A stretch of 64,000 bases of DNA. Origin: Chrysoperla carnea (taxonomy: Eukaryota; Arthropoda; Insecta; Neuroptera; Chrysopidae). Position 1 is the stretch's first letter, and each line of letters begins with the position of its first letter. The notes beneath the pieces are model-generated. The model worked only from the letters and a program-made list of their open reading frames with translations, did not search any database and was not told the DNA's origin. Below, in pieces: positions 56,170-64,000 of this stretch. Where the stretch lies: assembly GCF_905475395.1 (NCBI RefSeq), contig NC_058342.1, positions 28,368,640 through 28,432,639 on the forward strand, in the 5' to 3' direction. The translations under genes and the position numbers were made by a program.

Positions 56170-57031
56170 GGGCATGAAAATGCTTGAACCCTTTTTACTT
56201 TCTACCGTGTGGTAAATAAGCTAATGATTCGATATTTGGCAAGCAGTAGAAATTTTTTCAGTTATTACTTACAGCAGCATATTTTACAGCAGTTTTCGGG
56301 AATTCTCCACTATTTTTCCATAAAAGTACATGTTTTAACAAGAAAATCGTACTTGAGTTTACGTGTTTACTTCAACTCCACCCTCCCCCGAAAGTGCCAT
56401 ACAATTTTGTTTGCCACAATTTTTCCCAGTTTATAAAAAATGACGGCTTTCACATACCGTTGCTTCCAAACAATTATGCTCCACTATTTTTCCCAGACTT
56501 CTACATCCCCCTCCCCTCCACATCAACTCAGGAACTTATTTACCACGAGACAAAAAGTAAAGGTTCATAAATTTTTTCATTCGCCATATTCTAGCCTTGA
56601 CTATATAGTTATGATTATAGCAAACTAAATATATTAAAATTTGTACACATACAATTGAATTCAATTTTTTGAACTCAAAGTATAGTTAACGGTCTGCTTT
56701 TTTTATTTTTAATTGGGATGTTGTTCTCGGCTTGTCATTTGTCCACTATCAGGCGCCTCCTTAGCTCTAATGCGTTATATCTGTTCGAGTTCCCTCGCCT
56801 AAAGCACTGAATCTTGTACATCGTAAAACACAAACTGCCCCTCTAAAGAATTAAGCAAATGTCATTTATTATTCGATACATAATTCTCACCCCAAAGATC
56901 GAATTTCGTAGGTCTGCAATCATTTTTCATCTTTGCAAATCCCTCGAATTTCCCTGATACACTGACTGGTGACGCTCTTGATACAGCATAGTTTAAAAAA
57001 ATAATAAAATCGAAAATTTGCACAATTTTCT
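56170..57031. other. AT-rich region with no recognisable gene
   Basis: Open frames at 56209-56436 and 56440-56628 have no domain. Nothing else. Confidence 0.35.
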
Positions 57032-57878
57032 AAAAAATCTATACATAATTAAATTGTAATAATCTTTTAGGCGCAATTATTTTTAATGATAAATAATATA
57101 TATTACATATAGCTTTAAATATTTTGGAAAAGGAATTAAATTTTTATTTATTTTTGTAATTAAAAAGTAATCAAAATAATTAAAAAGTGTGTAGGTATGT
57201 TTTCTATTTACATATTTAACAAAAAATATATATAAAAACTATTTAAAATAATTAATGATACATTTATTCAATGAATTAATAATAAATTATTTATATAATC
57301 ATTTAAATTCAACAACAACAAAAATAAAAACAAAAAAAACAACAACAAAGATAAAAACAAAAAAAACAACAACAAAGATAAAAACAAAAAAAACAACAAC
57401 AAAGATAAAAACAAAAAAAACAACAACAAAGATAAAAACAAAAACAACAACAAAGTTTCGTAGTTAATTTTATAAAATGTAGATGGTAGTATTATTTATG
57501 CAGATTTCTTTATTTAACCAAATAAGTGCACTTATAGTTGCGTAACATATTGACAGATGTCTCTACTTTATAGTAAACTGTAATTTATTGAATAAGTTTT
57601 CTGAATTTATCCATAGATGGCACTTACTGTATCTATCCATCCTTATCTATGATGTAGTAAATATTTTGTTAAACTGTGAATTGAAAGTATGTATGCTAAC
57701 AATCAATGCTTATACCAACATTGTTTTAAATGGAAAAATAGAATCTGACATCAAAGATATTATGTTACTTCCCAGTGTTGTCACAGTCTAAAACCAGTAT
57801 TATTATTAAAAAGAGATACATACTCTTAAAGTAGTGACCTAGTAGCCCCCTAAACTATATCAGATTTTCCTATTTTCT
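57032..57878 (+). repeat. Tandem duplication, unit 1 (847 bp)
   Basis: AAAATCTATACATAATT at 57034 recurs at 57881, and the two units stay closely alike to CAGATTTTCCTATTTTCT at the end of each. The 27-bp minisatellite lies inside. Confidence 0.92.
57308..57456 (+). repeat. 27-bp minisatellite, about 5.5 copies
   Basis: Unit AAAAACAAAAAAAACAACAA, CAAAGAT. The Thr/Lys/Ile frame across it is an artefact. Confidence 0.9.
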
Positions 57879-58675
57879 CAAAAATCTATACATAATTAAG
57901 TTGTAATAATCTTTTAGGCGCAATTATTTTTAATGATAAATAATATATATTACATATAGCATTAAATATTTTGGAAAAGGAATTAAATTTTTATTTATTT
58001 TTGTAATTAGAAAGTAATCAAAATAATTAAAAAGTGTGTAGGTATGTTTTCTATTTACATATTTAACAAAAAATATATATAAAGACTATTTAAAATAATT
58101 AATGATACACTTATTCAATGAATTAATAATAAATTATTTATAAAATCGTTTAAATTCAACAACAACAAAGATAAAAACAAAAAAAACAACAACAAAGATA
58201 AAAACAAAAACAACAACAACAAAGATAAAAACAAAAACAACAACAACAAAGTTTCGTAGTTTATTTTATAAAGTATAGATGGTAGTATTATGTATGCAGA
58301 TTTCTTTATTTAACCAAAAAAGTGTACTTATAGTTGAACAACATATTAACAGATGTCTCTACTTTATAGTAAACTGTAATTTATTGAATAAATTTTCTGA
58401 ATTTATTCATAGATGGCCCTTACTGTATCTATCTATCCTTATCTATGATGTAGTAAATATTTGTTAGACTGTGAATTGAACAGTTTGTATGCTTGCAATG
58501 CATTACCATACCAATATTGTTTTAAATCGAAAAATAGAATCTGACATCAGATATTCTATTTCTATGTACTTCCCAGTGTTGTCACAGTCTAAGACCATTA
58601 TTATTATTAAAAAGAGATACATACTATTAAAGTAGTGACCTAGTAGCCCCCTATTATCAGATTTTCCTATTTTCT
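57879..58675 (+). repeat. Tandem duplication, unit 2 (797 bp)
   Basis: The same order as unit 1, with a few per cent substitutions and a shorter minisatellite. That accounts for most of the length difference. Confidence 0.92.
58157..58250 (+). repeat. 27-bp minisatellite, about 3.5 copies
   Basis: Same unit as at 57308 but fewer copies, with some units shortened. Confidence 0.88.
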
Positions 58676-58861
58676 TTATCGGTATCACTTGGTTATCGTT
58701 TGTTCATTATTGAAAATTTCACACTACATGCATTTTTTTGTATTTGCATAAACCACGAAAATGCGTAGGTACCCATACTTGAGTTATTTTATCGAGGCCA
58801 ACAATTAAAAAAACAGAGTACGTTTTGAAAGCATAAAGTTTAATTTAAGTGGTGATTTTTT

Positions 58862-58908
58862 TAAGTGGGTGATTTAATACATATACCAAAATTTTGTTTG
58901 TAGCACCT
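58862..58908 (-). repeat. Family A small fragment
   Basis: TACCAAAATTTTGTTTGTAG, CACC is the inverse of the TTGGTATAGGTGTTCAT part of the family. Confidence 0.45.
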
Positions 58909-59170
58909 TTAAAAAAATCGAAAAATTTTTCTTGTCAAAGAATTTAATGAAACATAGTTTATAAGGTCATTTTGGTCCAAAAAGCTCAAAAATCGCATTC
59001 GTTTGGCGATTAAGATGATAATTTCCTCGAAAAACGATATCTTGGAACAATTTTTGACGTTTTCTCGAAAACTATTCTTCCAAATGTTATAGAAACCCAA
59101 TTTTTGAATTTTTAGGGTCAAAATAACCTTATTTCATATGTTTTATCCAAACTAGAACGAAAAATGTAGA
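58909..59170 (+). repeat. Family D unit, isolated copy
   Basis: TTTATAAGGTCATTTTGGTC, TTTGGCGATTAAGATG, AAAAACGATATCTTGGAACA, TTTTTGACGTTTTCTCG follow the unit order of the array at 59880-60860. Confidence 0.8.
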
Positions 59171-59465
59171 TTGAAAGCTATAACTTCACGTGATAATTAC
59201 CTGGTAACCTATGGGTATCTCAATATGGCGTTACAAATTACCCGCCTCCTCCCCCGGTCTGGTAAGGTTGCCACAGCCTATTGTTTTAACGGGTTTGATT
59301 GCCGCTTTATTACAAAGTTTGAGCCAGTTACTGATGGGTCAAGTGATTTTACAGTCCGCTCCCAGACACCTTGTTGTAAGTGTCCCATATAATAAATCCA
59401 CAAGATTGTTAAGGGTTAAAAATCAAAGTACCAAAATAATTGTTATATTTTCTTTTTATTTATAA
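59171..59465 (+). other. GC-richer patch with two overlapping open frames
   Basis: 59200-59395 is clearly richer in G and C than its surroundings and is open in two plus frames (59171-59392, 59211-59465). Neither has a recognisable domain. It could be a fragment of a foreign or mobile sequence or an exon, but I cannot assign it. Confidence 0.25.
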
Positions 59466-59748
59466 TAGCTACGAGTACAATCTTTAATATAAAAATTTAC
59501 ACTATTTTAATTCTTATATAATAATATATATATTTATATATTTATATATAATTTTTAATTACATCTAGCTATCACTTGAAACAATGAATTTTGTTTTTCT
59601 CCATTTGTTTTCCTTTTTTTTTTCCATTTTTTTTGAATTATTTACAATGATTTTTCAAGTTTTTTTTTTTTGCTATGTTACATAAAATTTTTCACACACT
59701 ATTATAAAAAGTCTATACACGTCAAATAGCTGTATAATGTATTATTCC

Positions 59749-60972
59749 AGGAGCTGACATGAATTTTTATGTAAAAATTCTAATCGTCTGATAATTAGTA
59801 ATATTACATGAGTTTCGTTTCCTCGACACTTGGCCAGGATACACGTTATTTTCGAGATATTCGAGGAGCTATAGAATGTAAAAAAATTTTTGAAAAACTC
59901 TTTTTTTTTGTCACAGAATTTGGTGGAACTTAGTTTATAAGGTCATTTTGATCCAAAAAATTCAAAAATCGTGTTTGTTTGACGATCAAGATTGTAGTTT
60001 CTGAGAAAAACGATATCTTGGATCATTTTTTGACGTTTTCTTGAAAACAATCCTTCCAAACGGTAAATGAACCCGATTTTTTAATTTTTTGGGTCAAAAT
60101 TACCTTATATCATATGTTTTATCCAAATCGAGAACGAAAAATTTTTCTCGAATTTTTCGAATTTTTTTAAGGGGTACCCCTTCAAAAAAATCAAAAAAAT
60201 CGAAAAAAATTTTTTGCGACAGAATTTTATGAAACTTAGTTTTAAAGGTCATTTTGATCCAAAAATTTCAAAAATCGTGTTCGTTTGGCGATCAAGATTG
60301 TAGTTTCTGAGAAAAACGATATCTTGGATCATTTTTTGACGTTTTCTTGAAAACCATTCTTCCAAACGGTAAATGAACCCGATTTTTGAATTTTTTGGGT
60401 CAAAATTACCTTATATCATATGTTTTATCCAAATCGAGAACGAAAAATTTTTCTCGAATTTTTCGAATTTTTTCAAGGGGTACCCCTTTAAAAAAATCGA
60501 AAAAATCGAAAAATTTTTTTTGTCACAGAATTTTATGAAACTTAGTTTTAAAGGTCATTTTGATCCAAAAAATTCAAAAATCGTATTTGTTTGGCGATTA
60601 AGATGGTAGTTTCTGAGAAAAACGATATCTTGGATCAATTTTTGACGTTTTCTCGAAATTTTTTGGGTCAAAATTGCCTTATATCATATGTTTTATCCAA
60701 ATGAAAAATTTTTCTCGAATTATTCAATTTTTTTTTAAGGGGCCCCTTTAAAAAAATCGATAAAATTTTTTTTTTGTCACAGAATTTGGTCAAAGTTAGT
60801 TTATAAAGTCATTTTGATTCAAAAAATTCAAAAAATGCATTCGTTTAGTGGTTAAGATTGCCTCAAAAACACCAGATTTCCCAACCAGGAGTAGAAAAAA
60901 TAAAAACCGTGCAATATCACCAACAACCATCAGACAGTTAACATTTTTAAATAAAAATCCATGTCAGCTCCT
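59749..60972. mobile_element. Foldback-type element made of 306-bp tandem units
   Basis: The left end AGGAGCTGACATGAATTTTT, ATGTAAAAATT..GTCTGAT (59749-59806) pairs with the right end (60919-60972), whose inverse reads AGGAGCTGACATGGATTTTT, ATTTAAAAATG..GTCTGAT. Between them lie about three tandem Family D units. Flanking 9-mers (TATTATTCC / TAATATTTT) agree at 6 of 9, too weak to call a duplication. It is non-coding. Confidence 0.8.
59880..60870 (+). repeat. Family D tandem array, period 306 bp
   Basis: GATCATTTTTTGACG at 60021 recurs at 60327 and (GATCAATTTTTGACG) 60633. Each unit is itself partly palindromic: AAGGTCATTTTGATCCAAAA, ATTCAAAAATCG near its start pairs with CGATTTTTGAATTTTTTGGG, TCAAAATTACCTT near its end. 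The third unit has an internal deletion. Confidence 0.9.
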
Positions 60973-61560
60973 TAATATTTTTGTTGAAGCCTATTATACA
61001 ATTTGTTGAAGTCGTTTATCGGTTGTCAAATATCTGACACTTAAGTAATAATCTCAAATATGGCTCCTATACGTCCGATATACGACTACAATCGTCATAA
61101 TAGACTTGATTATTTCAAACTATTTTTTATAAAGCTTACAAAAAACACATATTTTTTTGTTTTGTTTTTTTGTCAAAATGGGTTATGGCAAGGGAGAAAC
61201 TGCTATATACTGTAATTATGACAATTATGTTTATTTATTTTTTTATAAACTGTAATTGTAAGTCAAAATCGGTTATAGTAACATCGCTTATAACGACGAA
61301 TCGGTTATTACCACGATTTAGCTAGAATAAAATGACATATCGGTTATAGTGAACATCGGATAAAATGACATTATGATGCACAAAGATCATTAGAATGAAT
61401 CCTATATAAAGGCCAACATATACAATTTTGAGTAACATTAATTTCATTTTTAGTCGTATTCAGTCTATTTCGAACCGTACCAACAGTGAGATCTTAACTA
61501 CAGAGCTTGGTGGTATAATTTGAAGCTTTTTTCAGAAAAATATCTGACGTTTAAGTTGTC
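60973..61560. other. AT-rich region with pogo-like text
   Basis: 61257-61375 contains AGTCAAAATCGGTTATAGTA, CTTATAACGACGAATCGGTT and ATCGGTTATAGTGAACATCG, the same style as the ends of the element at 9739-10455. It is probably an old Tc1/pogo-type scrap. Confidence 0.4.
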
Positions 61561-61561
61561 G

Positions 61562-61830
61562 AAAATAAAGATCTTAATAAATCTCACACTTAGACCATAG
61601 GGGCCGTTGTGATACCGAAAAAGGGTTGGACCATCCCCGGCCACTACTCCATGAACCATATGGAACTGTTTAACAACAGGAGTACTTTGACGTCGACAGA
61701 CTTTAGGTTGGAAAGGTCATCAAAGAGAGGCTGGCTCAAGTAAGTCCATCTCCTCAGGCAAGAGCTGGGTAGTGACAAAGAAGATGAGACATTGTCTCCT
61801 CCTACTCACTACTTGTTTTTTCACTACCCT
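61562..61830 (-). pseudogene. Non-LTR retrotransposon ORF2 C-terminus and 3' end
   Basis: On the minus strand TMSHLLCHYPALA (near 61795), then in another frame FDDLSNLKSVDVKVLLLLNS, matches the end of the LINE ORF2 seen at 15589-16195. The 3' end reads GGTATCACAACGGCCCCTAT, GGTCTAAGTGTGAG, which matches the SINE-1 tail over about 33 bp. It is frameshifted and dead. Confidence 0.8.
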
Positions 61831-62139
61831 GATAGAATTCTCTAGCAAGAATCTAATAAGAAATTTACTTAGTTAAGGTAGTATACCATTGGCGAGATTC
61901 AAGGTTAACTACTTTTTTTCTTTTTTTTTTTAAAATAATTTAAAAAAAGCGTTGTGCGCGCCAATTTGAATAGTAAAATTTTCCTTAGATTATATATGAC
62001 GAATTTATGAATGTTATCATAATTAAATACTATCAAAAAACAATAATTAATAATATATAAATTAATAATTAAAAATTAATAATATAAAAATTAAAATTAC
62101 GTTGACTTAGTAAAATAAATGGCTAATTTTGAGGTTATG
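61831..62139. other. AT-rich spacer
   Basis: Nothing recognised. Confidence 0.3.
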
Positions 62140-62225
62140 TTAAAGTAAGGAATTTGAATTATCATTTACTGCAAGAAAGTAAACATTTACCATACTTGCT
62201 CAAATATCCGAACTACTTTAATGAA
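62140..62225 (+). repeat. Family G short dispersed repeat, copy 4
   Basis: ATTATCATTTACTGCAAGAA, AAACATTTACCATACTTGCT, CAAATATCCGAACTACTTTA. Confidence 0.65.
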
Positions 62226-62791
62226 TTTAAACAATAATTTGACTGCTGATTAGGCTGATAGGGCAATTTTTTACTCCTGAAATTATACGTTCGACTTATA
62301 TTACGATATTACGAATGTTAGTGACCTTCATAATGCTTCCATTCGAAATTAAAAATACAATTACAGTTTATAAATTTTTTTCACAAGAAAAATTGTCTTT
62401 AAATATCTTTCTGAAACAAAAATCTTTTTTTTTGTTTTGCGATAATTTTAATTTACAAAATTTATTCAAATATGTCTAAAATTTTTAATTTTGTTTTTCT
62501 TTTTATCTCCGATTTTAATTTAGTTTATTTTAAAGGCACTATTCATTTTTTTTTTTCATAAATTAGTCCAAAAATTGTCAGACCCAAAATCTACAATAGC
62601 TTCTTGGAAACTGGAAAATATATTACAACAAAGTTTTTCAATCAAAAATCCGTAATTAAATGAAATTGATCATAAATTCAAGATATACAGCCAGTTAGAA
62701 AATTCGCGAAACAGTAAACAAACTCGGAAAATAGTTTTTAAAGAAAAAAAATTTCATACAAAAGTTGTAGAGTTAAAGTTCTAACACCCCG
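62226..62791. other. AT-rich spacer
   Basis: Nothing recognised. Confidence 0.3.
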
Positions 62792-62805
62792 TATATCACA
62801 TAATC
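62792..62805 (+). repeat. Target-site duplication, left, of SINE-2 copy 2
   Basis: TATATCACATAATC, repeated exactly at 63044-63057. Confidence 0.9.
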
Positions 62806-63043
62806 AACCAGCTCAGCAGCCAAGCGAAGAAAGTTGTCTTTACTTGCTTTGACTACTGGCTGGAAAGTTTTGGGTTCGAATCCAGACAGCGGCAGTATGA
62901 ACCAAAATAGTTAATGGTTAACTTCACCCACAATTTTACATTCGGATGTAGTTTAACAAATAAATAAAATTTAACAATAATGATGTGAGTGGCCTTTGTT
63001 ATAGAAGTGGTCTGAGAAACGGAGGGTAAACCCCATTATTATA
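62806..63043 (+). mobile_element. SINE-2, intact copy 2
   Basis: A perfect 14-bp duplication brackets 238 bp. The head, CAGCAGCCAAGCGAAG and then GGGTTCGAATCC (B box), has class II tRNA spacing but is clearly different from the head of copy 1. The body, AATGATGTGAGTGGCCTTTG, TTATAGAAGTGG, AACGGAGGGTAAACCCCATT, matches copy 1. The tail is ATTATTATATAT. Confidence 0.88.
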
Positions 63044-63057
63044 TATATCACATAATC
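63044..63057 (+). repeat. Target-site duplication, right, of SINE-2 copy 2
   Basis: TATATCACATAATC, identical to 62792-62805. Confidence 0.9.
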
Positions 63058-63680
63058 TGACGTATTGTATGGTAGATTCTAGGTCAGACAGATCTTAGAC
63101 AATATGTGGTTAATCTTTAATGGTTCGTAATTATTATAAAATTTTCATTCTTCGATAAATGATTGATTTTCACAATCAGAGCACACACGAAATGTGTATT
63201 TTATTAGGCTAAGAACACACCGAGACCGTTCTTGCTGTATAGAAACAATTCGCGAATTTTTCATAAATGTACGAAACTTTTAGAATTGTTTCCATGAGAC
63301 AGCAAAAGGTCTCAACTTGAAGTTAGTCTTAATAATAATTTCAGTTTCTTCATGTAACATAGGTAACAAATTTTGGTTTTTTTTAAATTAATTTATAAAA
63401 AATATTTTATATTTTTTACAAAAATTCATTTTCATAAGACATTTTTTTCTGCATTATAAAATTAGTTTAGAAATTATTCGAAAAACATTTTTTTTTTAGT
63501 TTAAAGATTTGCAGATATTTTACCTAGCACCCTGTAGTTTTCTTCGAAACTATACATTTTAAAACAAACTATTTGCGATAACAAAACCCTGATCCTTTCC
63601 AAGATAACATTATTTGAGAAGTATCGTCCTATAACTTTAAAAAAATAGTTAAATTAACCGTTTAGTTAACAGCCTACTTT
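63058..63680. other. AT-rich spacer
   Basis: Nothing recognised. Confidence 0.3.
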
Positions 63681-63683
63681 CGT

Positions 63684-63990
63684 TAAACAGCTGTTTAGTT
63701 AAATTTTGTGGTCCCGGTCAAAAATTTAATCAAAAAGGCATTACATGTTATATTTTGGACGATTTCAAGTATTTTTTGACTCGTGAAAATTTTCGCCAAA
63801 CCTGACAGTTTTCGATATATAACCGTTAAAAAAATACTTTTTCAAAATTCCGTTATATATCGAAAACGGTGAGGTTTGGTAAAAATTTTCACGAGTCAGA
63901 AAATACTTGGAATCGTCCAAAATATAACATGCAATGGCTTTTTAATTAAATTTTTGATCGGAACCACAAAATTTAACTAGACGGCTGTTT
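63684..63990. mobile_element. Long hairpin element, arms about 143 bp
   Basis: AAACAGCTGTTTAGTTAAAT, TTTGTGGTCCCGGTC at the left pairs with GATCGGAACCACAAAATTTA, ACTAGACGGCTGTTT at the right. Pairing continues inward through ACATGTTATATTTTGGACGA and TTTTCGATATATAACCG to a loop of about 23 bp (63828-63850). GTTTAGTTAA half-motifs repeat outside the left arm (63651-63700), so the true ends may lie beyond, possibly past the window edge. Confidence 0.85.
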
Positions 63991-64000
63991 TTACTAGACT

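Noticed and set aside
57255-57467. Thr/Lys/Ile repeat protein
   Set aside because: An artefact of the 27-bp minisatellite.

Overview
The window is AT-rich, non-coding, eukaryotic DNA, most likely from an insect. I base that on three eukaryotic-type tRNA-Arg(UCU) genes, tRNA-derived SINEs with perfect target-site duplications, RNase H-bearing non-LTR retrotransposon remnants of the I/R1/LOA kind, Helitron pieces, many small inverted-repeat elements, and an array of a TTAGG-related decamer. The order and species cannot be fixed from the sequence. I find no convincing host protein-coding gene. The open frames are short, start at arbitrary codons, and mostly fall in repeats or AT-rich filler.

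Layout. 1-14.5 kb: copies of two dispersed families (A, about 500 bp; B, about 430 bp), a decayed LINE RNase H fragment (5.9-6.5 kb), a long hairpin (7.0-7.3 kb), an element with pogo/Tc1-like ends (9.7-10.5 kb), an inverted repeat (10.7-10.9 kb), and two related CACTG-ended elements, the second containing another small MITE (11.1-12.8 kb). 14.5-21.2 kb: a second LINE RNase H remnant, an intact SINE-1 with a 13-bp duplication, the telomere-like decamer plus GT-rich array, a Helitron helicase relic with a Helitron 3' end, and a 1.27-kb hAT-like element containing a 437-bp element with a perfect 8-bp duplication. 21-38 kb: further MITEs, tRNA-Arg genes (two within a ~510-bp inverted duplication, the third separate), a tRNA-Arg pseudogene, an intact SINE-2 with a 13-bp duplication, and a nested MITE pair at 30.5-30.9 kb. 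38-49 kb: a family B element, a SINE-1 copy inside another repeat, Helitron 5' ends head to head, a 315-bp tandem repeat, and a 474-bp near-perfect hairpin. 49-64 kb: more 315-bp repeat in both orientations, a third LINE remnant, a small MITE, an 0.8-kb tandem duplication with a 27-bp minisatellite, a foldback-type element with 306-bp tandem units between inverted ends, a fourth LINE remnant, a second intact SINE-2, and a terminal hairpin.

The best-supported active biology is Pol III transcription of the tRNA-Arg genes and past retrotransposition. SINE-1 shares its 3' end with the LINE remnants, which suggests the LINE mobilised it. That shared end can run into CTAACCTAACC, the complement of TTAGG-type repeats. 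The most interesting structures are this SINE/LINE/telomere-like tail link, the foldback element made of 306-bp units, the cleanly nested elements, and a filled versus empty SINE site within the same window.
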